In this document: one piece after another, positions 1-11,633 of the stretch
How the letters are laid out: each line of letters begins with the position of its first letter
Position numbering within the stretch: position 1 is the first letter of the stretch
The notes under the pieces: model-generated
What the model saw: the letters and a program-made list of their open reading frames with translations, nothing else
What the model was told of the DNA's origin: nothing
Database searches by the model: none
From: Xylona heveae TC161
Lineage: Eukaryota > Ascomycota > Xylonomycetes > Xylonales > Xylonaceae
Assembly: GCF_001619985.1 (NCBI RefSeq)
Contig: NW_017264202.1
Coordinates: forward strand, 1,050,646 to 1,114,645
Direction: 5' to 3'
Length of the DNA: 64,000 nt
Position numbers and translations under genes: made by a program

Positions 1-1231
1 ACTGGACAGTGATCAGATCCCTGCGCCATTAGCCACATTCATGATCATCGCATCTTTCAGTTCACCTACCAAAAGCCCCTCTTGAATATTGGCATCAGAG
101 ATCCAGTCTTTGATGCCTATGCTACAGAGAACATAGTCAATCCTTGAGCCGTAGTTTGCAGGTCTAGCATTTATCTTTTGTTCCCAGCATGTGAACATTC
201 CTTTGCGCTCTGGGTGGAAGCCGCGACAGGTATCCCATAACATCGGCTGCTCTCTGCCTTCGTCTCGTTGGCCTAGAACTTTGCCTTCAAACAATAGCTG
301 ATTAAAAAGTCGCCTTGTAGGTGTCGAAATGTACTCCTCAGGAGTAAGACCGCTTTTTCTCATGGTTTCCACCGGATTCGCTGAATCCAGTTCGTCTCGA
401 GACACGTTGAGATCGCCCGCGACGATGACATGCTTGCCAGCTGAGACAAGATTTCTGACACGCGCATCAAGCGCATTTAAAAATCCTAGACGAAAGTCGT
501 CTCTATTACCTGCGCTATTGGCTGGGCTGTAAACCCCAATTAGAATAAAGGCAGGAAATTCCAGAACAACACAACGGCCTTCAGAATCTAAGGCGCTAGC
601 ATCGACCGGGCAAACAGAGAGCTGAGTAGCCGTCGGATAGCCACCGATTTTTTGATCTTCTGGAAGGTCACAGTAACAGGTCGATGAGTTTGGTGGGCAC
701 AGAACACCGATAATGCCCTCTTCCGCCTTGATTGGAGCACAAACGCTTTGCCTGGTATAGATAGCAACGCCGGAATATCCTGCTATAGTCTGAGCCACAA
801 ATTTAAAGACAGTTAAAAGGAAAAGGCGTACCTTTCTTATGTTTAGGAAGACTGAAGTAGCAGTCCCAGCCAGGTACAAGCACCATGTCATCTTTCAAAT
901 CTTTCCGTTGAATTTTCAGCTCTTGCATGATCACAATATCCGCTTGGAGGATATCGAACATAGCCTTAATACGTCAAATTAGAGAGTTAATATCAAGGAC
1001 ACCACTGGAAGAGGGTAGGCATACGGTGAAAGTTCTCTGGTCCCGCCATGGCTGATAACTGAATGGATTCCTGGATCAAAGGCAAATTAGAAGGACGCAA
1101 TTGTTTGAGAAAGGCGATGCGATTGAATTGGGCAACGCACCTGATTCCATTGACTATAATAAATTAGCTTCTGATCTATAAGTGAAGTTTGCATTCTGCG
1201 TACCATTCCAAGTCGTGATCCTGAGACTCAT
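1..1231 (-). CDS. APN2: AP endonuclease 2 (DNA lyase), 3' end off the window
   Basis: Class II apurinic/apyrimidinic endonuclease of the exonuclease III (EEP) family, which repairs abasic sites in the nucleus. Six exons can be read on the minus strand: 1204-1231, 1141-1153 (only 13 nt), 1025-1070, 832-964, 70-779 and <1-20. The protein starts MSLRITTWN-VNGIR, then has the QELK metal-ligand motif, GDLN in the catalytic core, and RIDYVL. An apparent stop at base 13 lies inside an intron; after splicing, the last exon reads GSDHCPV, the family's conserved C-terminal catalytic motif, so the gene continues to the left. The C-terminal PCNA-binding and zinc-finger part is outside the window. It is divergent from COX13, and this pair normally flanks the mating-type locus. 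Confidence 0.95.
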
Positions 1232-1648
1232 TGTATTGAGAGCGTTCTGTATCTCAAACTACATCGCACCTCATATATTTGCAAAATAATTGAAAAAGAA
1301 CCATGATAAAGAAGAAGCAAAATTAGTTCAAATATTGCAACTCCGATCGCTCTAAATGCGCTCAAACGTAAGTAGTCAACAATAATAATCTGAATAGCTC
1401 TGAGTGAAACTATTCGCTGACATCATCCCATGTACACAATAGAGACCTGCATCACGTGATATAGCCTGCTGAGTCATCCTTCGAATCTCAAAGGAAATCC
1501 CTCCAATCTCCACGCCGCCAAACCGAAGCAAATAAGCGAGATGGTACTCGCTCTCTCGTTCGTCTATACTGGCAAGTGAAAGGAGCTGCACCATCACTTC
1601 ACCTCATCTCCACCCATAACAGCTCTCATCCGTCAATCGTGGCACATC
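1232..1648. promoter_or_regulatory. Bidirectional promoter between APN2 and COX13
   Basis: A 417-bp divergent intergenic region with no credible ORF. A CCAAT box on the plus strand at 1503-1507, about 145 bp before the COX13 start codon, could bind the HAP/CBC complex that commonly drives respiratory genes. That role is inferred from motif and gene class only. Confidence 0.4.
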
Positions 1649-2377
1649 ATGTTTCCCCAACGCACTCTTCTCCGCGCTTCCCAGCGCGCCGGTCAGCAAT
1701 TGCGCGCCCCAGTCATGCGCTCGACCATTCAGCGCCGCTTTGAGTCGACCAGCTTCCGCGGCCCCCAGGACAATGCTTTCAATCGGGAAAGAGCGGCTGT
1801 GAAGCAACACGCCGCTCAATCGAGCGGTAAGCGTCCCAATTAGTTTCAATTGGCTTCTTAAGTCCGTTACATTACGAGAACAATAGCACTGATAGATTTT
1901 GCAGAGCTCTGGAGAAAGCTCTCAATCTAGTAAATTCATCCTTAACTCGTCGAAGATCTGGATCCAGATGGACTTACCAAAAACAGCGCCACCATTCCCT
2001 GCTTGATCATCGCAGGTGTCAATGCTTACAACCTGTGGAACGAGCACTGGGCGCACTGGGCGCACGAGCCCCCGCTTGAGGAGCGTACCGAGTACCCGTA
2101 TCAGAACATGAGAACCAAGAACTTCTTCTGGGGAGACGGTGATAAGGTTAGTACGCCCGTTCTTTTCGCTCAATTGCTTTAAGCTAACAAATATGATGAA
2201 TCAGACCCTGTTGTAAGTCAATTGATCCTCCCGAAACATCTTCTTACCTGAAGCGATGCCTGTTCACGTATCGAATTTTCGAACTTCCCATTGGACATAA
2301 TATAAATTGGGTTGCCTCTGCTAATACCTTTGACCAGCTGGAACGACAATGTCAACTACCACAAGCGGGACGAGTAG
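1649..2377 (+). CDS. COX13: Cytochrome c oxidase subunit VIa (Cox13)
   Basis: Nuclear-encoded single-span subunit of mitochondrial complex IV. Five exons join in frame: 1649-1826, 1905-1929, 1987-2146, 2205-2212 (8 nt) and 2338-2377, giving 136 residues. An Arg-rich, acid-free presequence (MFPQRTLLRASQRAG) is followed by NAFNRERAAVKQHAA, ELWRKLSIY, a hydrophobic helix ending AYNLWNEHW, and the conserved tail RTEYPYQN, KNFFWGDGDKTLFWND. The length fits the family. The 25-nt and 8-nt exons are easy to miss in automatic annotation. It lies between APN2 and APC5, the conserved mating-type-flank order. Confidence 0.95.
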
Positions 2378-2894
2378 ATACAGTACTGCTGCAGCAATTG
2401 AGGGTTATTTCGTATAGTGCGAGTGCGGGGTGTAATTTCAGATACAAATAGTGTATATGAGAAAGCAATTTTGTTGATTACCTCGTGGAAGTATAGCAAA
2501 TGTGAATACGATTGTCATGCAAACTCTAGGAGAGGTGCGGAAACAACTTTTGAAGATGAGAATAATCGGTGACTATGTCAAGCATGATCGCGGATTTTCT
2601 ACATCCGATAAAACACATCGCACTAAATTAAAATTTCCCTGATGTGGAATTATTGCTTAACATATGAAAAAGGAGGAATCTAGACGTTAAGAAGGTGCTG
2701 GTTTTTAACGAGCGCTTCCCAAAGTACCGCGTCTGAAATATACGACCGGCCATGAATCAAGTCTACATTCTGCTCTTGACCATTGGAACTTTGTTGCTTG
2801 CGGCATGCGCTTAACGTCAAAATTTCAGGCTGCTGATTGGTTTCCTAATGTGCTCTCCAGCTCAGTCAACCAACGAATTCTAGGCCAGAAATGG
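2378..2894. other. COX13/APC5 convergent intergenic region
   Basis: 517 bp between two converging genes, presumably holding both 3' untranslated regions. Moderately AT-rich; no ORF, RNA gene or repeat was recognised. Confidence 0.6.
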
Positions 2895-5626
2895 CTACCG
2901 TCCAAGTTCTGGCTGCTTTTTTATAAGCTCCATATATCTGGCAGCAGTCTCTTCAGCCGAATCTGAGGCACCCAAGAGATGCATAACGGTTGCCTTTTTG
3001 GCCACCATTTCGCATTGACCGTTAAGATCCTCTATCTTCGAGTATTCTAAGAAAGTATCCCATGGTCAGTGCGCAGAATAAACAGAAATGGGGGGTGTTC
3101 TCACCATGAATGGAAGCATCAATCAAACTTAGGGAGGTATCCAGGAGAGATTGTTGTGACAAAGAATGCTTTTCTGTTTCTCCTGCAAGACCAATATATG
3201 AATCCACCAGAGATGAGTAGAGTTGCGCGGATAACGCGCAATCCTCCCATTCGAGCACCTGACAAAAGCAATTTTTAGTTTCCTATTTCTCAAAGAGGAG
3301 AGGGAAAAGCTTTGCTAGGTTTACCTGAGGCATAATTCCATCAAGGAGATTTGCAGTTGCTTGGTATTCCCGTAAGTTTATGAGCACCAGAGCTAAAGCA
3401 TAGACAGCTTCCCAAAGTCCGGGAAGGATGCGAGCTTGATGAGCAATGCATACTGCTCTCAAGGCAACAGAAAAGCATTTTTGCGGGACACCACATTTAG
3501 CAAAAATAATAGCCTTCAAACTCATCAACCGGACTCGCCAGTAGATATCGGCTCCCGTATCAGTGAGCTTATCGAACAAGTCCTCTAGAATGTGCAATGC
3601 CCTGCTGTAAGAATGACGCCGTATCAGAAGGTCTAGCCTGAGAAGAGATATCGAAAACGAAACGTCCGGTTCCGGACAGGGTGCCGCGGCTAGTTGATTA
3701 AGTAAATGATCCGCCGAATCTAAGTCATTCCTGCACATTTCAGCATAAACATCGCTTATAATAAGCAAGATCAGACTATTACCGGTGTAACTGGCGCTTG
3801 GTCCGAAGAAGGCCCGAAATGGTCGTCCAGTATTGATAGGGTTTCAAGGTATTAAAAGAGTGCCTTTTAACAGCTTCTAATTGGTTTTCTGCTTCATCAT
3901 ATCGCCCACTCTGAGCGGACTTGAACGGGAGGTCAGCCTCTAGTGTTCCAAAGTCTAGACGGGACAGAGCTTACTGCGAGGGCTCTTCGACATATACACT
4001 TCAGAACCTCTTCGTGAGAGATATTACTTGCATAACAATGAAGCATAATATCACACTGAGACAACGACAAGCTCGTTATACCTGAGTTCTAACTTTAGTA
4101 GCGAATTAAAATGAAAATCGCATCCGAATTTTACGTACCGAGTCTTCCATAAATCGAGGACTGCAATAGCATCTGTGAACCAATGGTACTGGTAAGATTC
4201 TTCGTTACATTCAAATGAGAAGCTTTAATGACATTCTCTAAAGCCGAAGGTAGGCTTTCACCCTAATTGTGGATTAGCCAAGTGCACAAGAGGGACTTGA
4301 AAGAACACACGGAACGAACATTGTTCAGTAACAGCTTGGTCTCACTGAGAAGGGTCGTGCTTAATAGACTGAACATTCCCGCCTCTTTTGCTTTAGCCTT
4401 GAGGTAGGCTAGGCCTTCCCTTGCGACTCCGAGACCGCTGCCCTTTCCAATAGCGCTTAATTCATCTGGATGCGCCTTGCTAAAGTGATATAACCAGCTC
4501 AGGCTGAAGTTCAAACATCCAACATCTTTATTCTCTCTAGCTGTGGCGATTGTCTCCTCCATGGCCGCGACAGCTTCACTGTAGCATCCAAAATCTGCCT
4601 GAAGAATCGCCAGATTCAACAATGCGTATTGATAAAATGTTCGGTCTCGGTTTTGCATCGTATAATCAAAGTATCTATGCAGGTGATCAAATGAGGACGG
4701 ATAGTCACCAGATCTCCACGAGTCAAGGAACCTGAAAAACTTAGTCCAAGATCGTGATAATTTGACGATATCCTTACTTTACATAATGAGAAAGGCTTGT
4801 GACCATCACGCCATTCTTGAGCGCGTCTGAAAGGTGCTGTTTAACTTCCTCGGGGAGTCGAGTTCCTAGGCCTGTGCTGACCATCAGTGAACTTATCAGG
4901 AGCAAGTATAATGATCGCGGTCGATTTACTCTGCATTTCCTCCACTTGGAATTCTAGAAGCTTTTCAATATCATCTGCACTAACGCACCCTTCAATCATA
5001 CCCTGCTCAGTCAAACAATTTTCAGAGACATTTGCATCAAAACTCAGACGCTGAAGGTCATGCTTTGGGTCTGATTGATTAATTCTTAGGTTTCTGTCGT
5101 TCCATTCTCTCAATGCAGGCAGGCGATAAGATATGAGTGCTTTCCATAGCATTACCGTGTCATGGAATTGAAGCCGAGTGAACTCTATACGCGCGCGTCG
5201 AACAAAGGCCCCCAGGGGGGAAGTACGAGAGAGCAAAATGGCACCATCAGGAATCTCAATGCCTTGTTCATCGTCCGCTACTTGCTCTTCTTTTGATTTG
5301 AGTAGCAGCAATCCCAGGTTGTCAAAAAATTCGTGGAGTGCGTCCAACGAATCTATTCCCCATAATTTATCCAGGAAGAGATCCCAAAGCAATCGTCCAG
5401 CAATCGTTGAGGGATGATTCGCTATCACTTTTTGAAAGCTTTGTATCGTAATAGTAGTACTGGACAATTCTGCCTTGTGCTGATCATTATTCGCTATATC
5501 GGATACGATATGAGTGATCAAAAAGGACAGAATTGGTACGCTTGATGCTGTTGGAACGGAGGCTTCAGCATAGAGAGAGACCAACGCCAGAAGCCCCAAT
5601 TTTGGAGCAGTCAAGTAGCGCGCCAT
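2895..5626 (-). CDS. APC5: Anaphase-promoting complex subunit 5 (Apc5)
   Basis: TPR-containing scaffold subunit of the APC/C ubiquitin ligase, acting in the nucleus to drive mitotic exit. The start MARYLTAPKLGLLALVSLY is the typical Apc5 N terminus. The middle is a series of helical hairpins with TPR-like features (for example YQYALLNLAILQADFGCYSEA near 4600). The last exon ends LGASDSAEETAARYMELIKK and stops at 2895. At least five introns interrupt the gene, and I did not place every junction; the product is roughly 750 residues. Identification rests on the N terminus, the TPR pattern and the position next to COX13, which is the standard arrangement beside MAT. Confidence 0.88.
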
Positions 5627-7263
5627 TGCAAAATGCGCTTCGCAAAGATACCACTTCCGGGGAAGTTGAGGTCATTGTGCTGTTCGGTTTTCAGCAGGTA
5701 AAGTAAACAAATCTGTGGTCCATCCCAGCATTTTGGTACCTCGCTCGGCTAATTCCGTGACGCGCCCCCTCGCGCCTTTCATTAACGAACGTGACTCGTT
5801 TGTTTAGTGCACCTCGTGGCTTCCTGGTGGGCTGGCTGTGACGATCCTCCGCATAAGAAATTTGCCGCAGACTGACCTCGGCTGCTCTCCAAGTCCTCGA
5901 TCTTGTCGTTGAAACCACAGTGTGAGCCATTAATGTGGTGTTAAAGCCTTTGGCTCATACACATTGTTGTATTGAAACTCTAGACTTGGCACTTCCTAAA
6001 TTGATGCCCAAAGGCTGTGATGCCTAACGCTATATTCTCCAGGAGGAACTGTCTTGTGAGCTTATATTTACTGTACCGTACGCAGGTAGCATTTATCTTT
6101 CCATGACCCACACTTATCACTCATGATTATGATCCGTGAACAGATATGGCAGCAGTAGTTGTAAAGCTTTCTTAATCATTACGCAAAAAAAGTTATTACA
6201 AACAAAGTAATAGATTTTGAATACTAAAGTGTTGCAAAATTCCAATAACAGCGTCTCATAAGCCTTAAGCTCAGAAACGTATCTTGGTAATTTTGGAAAA
6301 AAAAAAGAAAAAAGAAAAAAAGAAGAAAGAAGAAAGAATTGTAAGTGTTTCTCAAATAATTCGACGTCGAAAGCAAGCTCCGCGGCTTTTCTTCTCCGAC
6401 GAGGGGGGTTGGTAGGGACCCGCAAGGCTTTTGATCCATTGGCAAGATAATGAACGAAGATTCACGCAGACTTACTCACAGTCACAATAAGCTACATTAG
6501 CATTCTTGCACAAGAGGCATTAAGGTATTATTCGTTCTGTAGAAGCATGATTCCGAAAGAGGAAGTCCCATGCGATATTTGTATCTTATTCACTTCATAT
6601 TTCTCAACACCATGATTGATATTCGCGAAGCGATTCAAACATCGTCAATGACAGTCAACAATGAGATTATTCGTTTCAATGCCGCCGACGAACAGAATAC
6701 ACATGCCACAATCTCATTATTGGAGGTTTCCAGCATTGGAATTTTACCCCTCTACATTTTTGAAATTGCGCTTATTCCAGATTAGACGTGGCAACAGCTT
6801 GAAACGGAAGATGCCTCGGCGCAATCCTGGCATAAGATGCCCTGGGTGACTGTCAGAACCAAAAATGGATTTTTCCACGACTTACTGAACCCTCGGCTCT
6901 CGGCCCCCCACAAATTTACCTAACTTCCAGAGACCGTCTTTGACTTCAAAATTACCTTCACTTTAAACGCGTTGATTCAATCCCCCCATCCCCTCCTACC
7001 AGCCTTTCAGAAAGCTGTGTACCTTCTCTGTGGACAATAAGCAAAGGGACAAGCTCAAGTTACCATTGTTCACTGTCAATCAAAAAAGATCCCTCAATTA
7101 CCGCTCTGGCCTTTGCTCTCAGGCTAGCCTTGCGGTCGTACTCAGCCCTCAAGCTCCGGTAGTCCAGCTGCAGTACCTGCTGTGAGTTTGTTAGTTCTAT
7201 AACGCCCTGCTTGTCTGAAGACTGCTAAACCGTCAAGTCCTTTTGAGCCAATTCATTTTCAAA
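5627..7263. other. Long intergenic region APC5 to RRM gene
   Basis: 1.6 kb of divergent promoter DNA. It contains an A/G-only tract at about 6297-6337 that makes a false Phe-rich ORF on the minus strand. An unrecognised 79-codon ATG ORF (complement 5691-5930) and another of about 70 codons starting near 6570 have no family features and are probably chance. The last 350 bp before 7264 are pyrimidine-rich, as in many fungal promoters. Confidence 0.5.
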
Positions 7264-10200
7264 ATGCCTTGCTCTCCAAGCACGCCCGATCAGTTGGCAG
7301 GAAAGACTGTCAAAGCTCTTGATGGGGTTTCTCTCTCCGAGAAGCAGACGAAGCAGTCTTTCACTAAGAGCCAAGCTTCGTTACATGAACCGTCTCCTGC
7401 GAGTACCTATGGTGATACTGCCACGGGCGATAGCGTTCCGGTTACTCCTCTTGAGCCTCAAGCATACGGTAAGTAAGGTGGTTCTCTTCCTGCTTTTCAC
7501 TTGCGAGATGCGATGCATGTTCTCTTAGTTTTCCCCTTCTCACTTGTTTCAAATCTGTTGATATAAGTATGCCTAAAGGCGCTCCCGCGAGGTCTCTCAG
7601 CGCGTTGACATCTTGTCTCCTTTAACCATGCCCATATGTCTTAGGAAGTTTGGCCCTCGTCATGGATGAAAAACATCACCATACTCCAAACAATGCTCTT
7701 GTTCCGTGTTGATTTTCTGTAATCAGAGCTAATTTTATTCTCTAGATCCCGTCGCGGCGTTGTCTCGCAAGCCACTTCAGCGGACAACCCTTGGTGAAGA
7801 AAGTAGTGTCGAGCTGCATTCTCCGAAGATGAACATACCAAACGCACATCCCATCTACGGACTGGGCCGTGATCAATCCTCCACTCTTCCAAGGCGCCCA
7901 TTTAAATCACCTGGTCGTGATAGGACTCCTTCTATCGGAAGTCTGGTCCAGCCAGCCACCGCCCAAGTTAGCCCTACCATTGGAGGAGAAGCGCCAATGG
8001 GCAAATTCAGTTATCTCCATGGCTCTGGTAACTTTTCCCCTGGTAAGAGGCAATCAAAGAAGGCACTGGCAGCTAGCCCGGGGTCTAAGCACTCAGCTGG
8101 TTCTCCCGGCTTCGTAGTCCAAGGCAAAAGTCGCAAGGGCGAAGATCCGTTCACATCTCAAGAGCAGGGCGACGGAAGCTCCTCGCAGGATATTGAGCTG
8201 AATTCATCCACTCATGCAAGCGAGACGGCCACAACCACTCCTACTGGACGGGTGAAACAGGAAACCCCAAATCGCGATTCTCAGGGGCTGAGTTCTTCAG
8301 CTGAAAAGGAGGCAGCGCCTTGTATGTCCTCTGAGGCGGTCGAAGAACAGACTGCGATGATTCTATCACAGGAAAATGTGGTCGGTCCAATTTCAGCTGA
8401 AAATGCGCAAGCAGTGCTGCCTCCAGATGCATGCGTTTTTGTTGCAAAGTCAGTATCATGTCACGGCTTCCGTTTAAGACGAAAACTGACCATTCTAGCT
8501 TGTCCTCCGCTCGCACTGACGAGCAACTTGAACGATCTGTGACGGAAGCTTTCAAAGAGTATGGCAATGTCTATGTCAAGATCCGTCGAGATAACAACAT
8601 GATGCCATTTGCGTTTTGCCAATATGAGGTATGTCATGCCCAATCTAGCAAGAAGGGATACTGATTTGCTACGTCAGACCGTTCAAAGTGCTCGAGCTGC
8701 CATTCAGTTTGGCAAGAATAGGTTGATAGATGGGCGTCGTTGCCGAACGGAGCCTGCGAGAGTGAATAGTGAGTCCCACCAAATTCAGCAAAGTACTATC
8801 AATTTAACAGATATCATCAGGATCGCTGTACATGTCCAAGGTCCTCGGTGGGCGGATCACGAATCAAGAAGCGCACAGTGTGCTTCAGCGTTTTGGACCT
8901 ATTGAAAAGACTTGGGAGGCTAGCCCAACTGAACAGGAAATTTACCAACTTCCAGATGGTATCTGGGTTAAATTCGCGTATTATCAGGCTTGTCGCGATG
9001 CGCAATCAGTAAGGAGCAGTGAAATCTGAGTGCAAGACTGTTATCATTAATCTCCAATTAGGCGTTTCGCGATGATCAAGAATATCGTCTGGATCAACCT
9101 CCGACGCCGCCGGATGCACCTTCTAAACAGGGTCGGTCGATGTACTCGCTGACAAGCAGCCCATTTAAGGAGCCGAGCCCTGGTGCTATCAAGTACTGGG
9201 AGCGCCAAGCCATCGCGAAGAAGAATGAAGACGTTTGCACGGTGTTTGTTGGAGACATCCCATCCGAGGTCACTCAGGAGGAAATTATCGACTTCTTTGG
9301 GCAGTACGGATGTGTAGTTTCTGCCCAAATCATCTCACGACCATCCGCGAATGGTAAGATAGTAAATAACGAACCTTTATTGTCTTGCTAACAACCACTT
9401 AGGTGACGGAGTGAATATCTTCGGTTTCGTCGAATTTTCGAACCATCGGGAGGCATTGCTGGCTGTTCGAGGTGATGTGAGTTTCTCCATGCATATCGTT
9501 TGGTCGCCAAGATTGACGAAAGACCGACCTTAGAACACTCTTGGAGGCGTCAGAATTCGTGTCGAGCTAAAACAGATCGGCGAGACTCCTGGTCGTCAGA
9601 CAGCTCCGCGGAACCCATCTGTCGAAAATCGCGGCATAGATGGAAGCCCAATTGGGCGAGGCGTTTATGGGAGAGGCTTCAGAGCTAGGTTGGACCGTCA
9701 TACTCTGGTGGACAAAATGCAAACCTACGCCACGTTCAATCACACTCCACCGTTCAATGCAGCAGATGTGCTTGCTGCAAGTGGTCGACGTACTTCCACG
9801 ACTGATTCTTCCAACTTGGTTCCTCCACAGCTTCCCGTCTATCCAGCAGCATTTCCGTACCCTCTCTATCAGAATTCCTACACTCCGTTAAATACAAGCC
9901 CTGCTCAGTTCGCCGGTTACAACTATCCTCCGGTTGAGGAAGATCTAGTTGCTGGGTATTCTTCATCTGCGCCCGTCTTTGCAGCAAATAATCACCCGCA
10001 ACAGGGTTATTATCCACAACACCGCAGCCAGGGTACCCCTAATGCTTCCGGAGTAGCCCAGGGCCAGCATTTCAACAATACCGGTATCCATCAGGTTTTG
10101 CCTCAGCAATTTGTCACCCAAGCAGCGATGGGACAGTTTCAATATCCGCAGGGTACAGTCCCTTACGGTCAATATCCTCAGTACTTGCAATACCCCCCAA

Positions 10201-10334
10201 CTCCAGGAAGCGCCGGTGCGCTTGTCCCTCAGTACATGTACACTCAGACGGAAGACCAGCATCAGCCGACTGCAAACGGGTCTAATGGGAATGCGGTCAA
10301 TGTTCCAATCGGAGACCTCCACGAATCTCATTGA
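7264..10334 (+). CDS. Three-RRM RNA-binding protein, Rim4/Mug28-like
   Basis: RNA-binding protein with three RNA-recognition motifs, resembling S. cerevisiae Rim4 and S. pombe Mug28, which control translation or transcripts during meiosis and sporulation. Exons include 7264-7468, 7746-8448, 8499-8628 and 8678-8768, with three or more further exons. RRM1 has RNP2 VFVANL after splicing and RNP1-like PFAFCQYE. RRM2 starts SLYMSKVLGG. RRM3 has VFVGDI and NIFGFVEF. The N-terminal 300 residues are Ser/Pro-rich and disordered; the C-terminal 200 are Gln/Tyr/Pro-rich and low complexity, the kind of tail that drives assemblies in Rim4. The start is the ATG at 7264; the frame is open a little upstream but has no ATG. 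The RRM architecture is certain; orthology is inferred. Confidence 0.75.
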
Positions 10335-11193
10335 TCTGTGCGAGTCATCCATTGAATTGAAAACAATGCTTAACAAGCCTCCTTCAACAATCCACTTCAA
10401 TCGCCAATGTTCCCTCTGCTGGCTTCTGATCGGTGTTTATGCCTCGTCGCTTCATAATTTGCTTGAATTTTCCCAACTATTTCAAAAGACTTTGCTGCTT
10501 TGCTTCTCACTGTCGGCTTGTTTCGAATTATTGTAACCCCCTCGCCTCTCATTTTACGAGCGGGTTCTCATAGCAAGGTCACATTTGTCGATCTCGTTTG
10601 TATACTTCTCGTGTACTTCATTGGATTGTCCTGCTTCTCTTTGTAGCTGCGCTGCTTAGGATCGACGATTCGAGCGAGGCTACCATATTGTGGCCTGAAA
10701 AGTTCGCTGGCGAGCTTCTGCTATTTGTGCTTCGTTCTAACTCTATCCCTTCATATTGCTAGCCGCGCTAATAACCCCAATCGTTGCTCTGTTGCTGTCT
10801 ACCTATCATTGTTGTTTTACTGTCACTAGCTGCTCCAACCTGTCTTTCAATGATTGATGTCATATGTTGCAATGTCTTTTCTCCCGTGGCATCTCCTGAA
10901 TCGCTTTTTCCTGTCTATCCACGCTCATGGTCGACGGGACTAGTGATGAGGTCCTTCATTGGATTTGCATTGAATGAGAGCGTTAGCATTAGTTAGATGA
11001 GCGAAATGATAGAGGTAGATTTTGCTGTGTTCCTTCTTGTTAATAATGATGGAGTCTCAGATCAGTAGGGCCAGCCAGGGACAGCATGTGAAGGCGGAAG
11101 GCGCAACACCAACTCGACGAATTACCTAGGACCCAATATGTACGGCGGTACGAGCCCAACAGCCCCTCGGAGGGGCTACTCCGTTAGCATAAG
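10335..11193. other. Intergenic region after the RRM gene
   Basis: Presumed 3' untranslated region and spacer, T-rich over 10430-10900. No credible ORF. A 17-bp palindrome near its right end is listed separately. Confidence 0.5.
11161..11177. repeat. Palindrome in symporter promoter
   Basis: AGCCCCTC-G-GAGGGGCT: two 8-bp arms around one base. The core CCTCGGAGG holds a CGG/CCG-type half-site arrangement as bound by fungal Zn2Cys6 factors; this is inference. It lies about 460 bp upstream of the symporter start. Confidence 0.6.
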
Positions 11194-11409
11194 CGATAGC
11201 GTGACAGGGTCGAGGGGGTGACATGATGGCAGTTAACTAGCGGCCCTGGCGGCCTTGCAGATTGCCCATTAAGTCTTAAGACCTGGATAATTTGCAGCTT
11301 ATCAGGAATTATCTCGCCGTTTTCTCACAGCGATAATTTTCGAAGTACCCCACTTAAGGCGCATTTCTCCGGGCGCCAAGGCCTACTTAGTCTACATACC
11401 GAATTATCG
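11194..11409. promoter_or_regulatory. Cluster of five GATA (HGATAR) sites
   Basis: CGATAG at 11194 (+), TGATAA at 11299-11304 (-), AGATAA at 11309-11314 (-), CGATAA at 11331 (+) and CGATAA at 11404-11409 (-). HGATAR is the consensus of AreA/NIT2, the fungal nitrogen-derepression activator. A cluster 225-440 bp upstream of a Dur3-type transporter fits nitrogen control. The sites are seen; the regulation is inferred. Confidence 0.5.
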
Positions 11410-11457
11410 TCCGAGATCATACAGAAATGATCTTACCTAGCTCCCCCAACTGGAGGT

Positions 11458-11511
11458 AAAAGTTGCTCGTTTTAGTCAACATCAGTAAGGCCCATCGGTC
11501 GAGCAACTTTT
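11458..11511. repeat. 12-bp inverted repeat before the symporter
   Basis: AAAAGTTGCTCG at 11458-11469 and its exact reverse complement CGAGCAACTTTT at 11500-11511, separated by 30 bases, ending 122 bp before the start codon. It could be an operator for a dimeric factor or a stem in the 5' leader. Confidence 0.65.
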
Positions 11512-11633
11512 CCCTCACTTTTTCACCACGGCTCACATTTGCACTATTTTGCATTTGTGCTTCTGGTCATACAATTTATTCCAGTTCCTCATTGTGGAAA
11601 CGAAGCGCTTTCTGTCCGTAAAGCTCCAAGACG

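Noticed and set aside
6117-6445. Phe-rich minus-strand ORFs
   Set aside because: They are translations of an A/G-only tract; no conserved features or plausible start.
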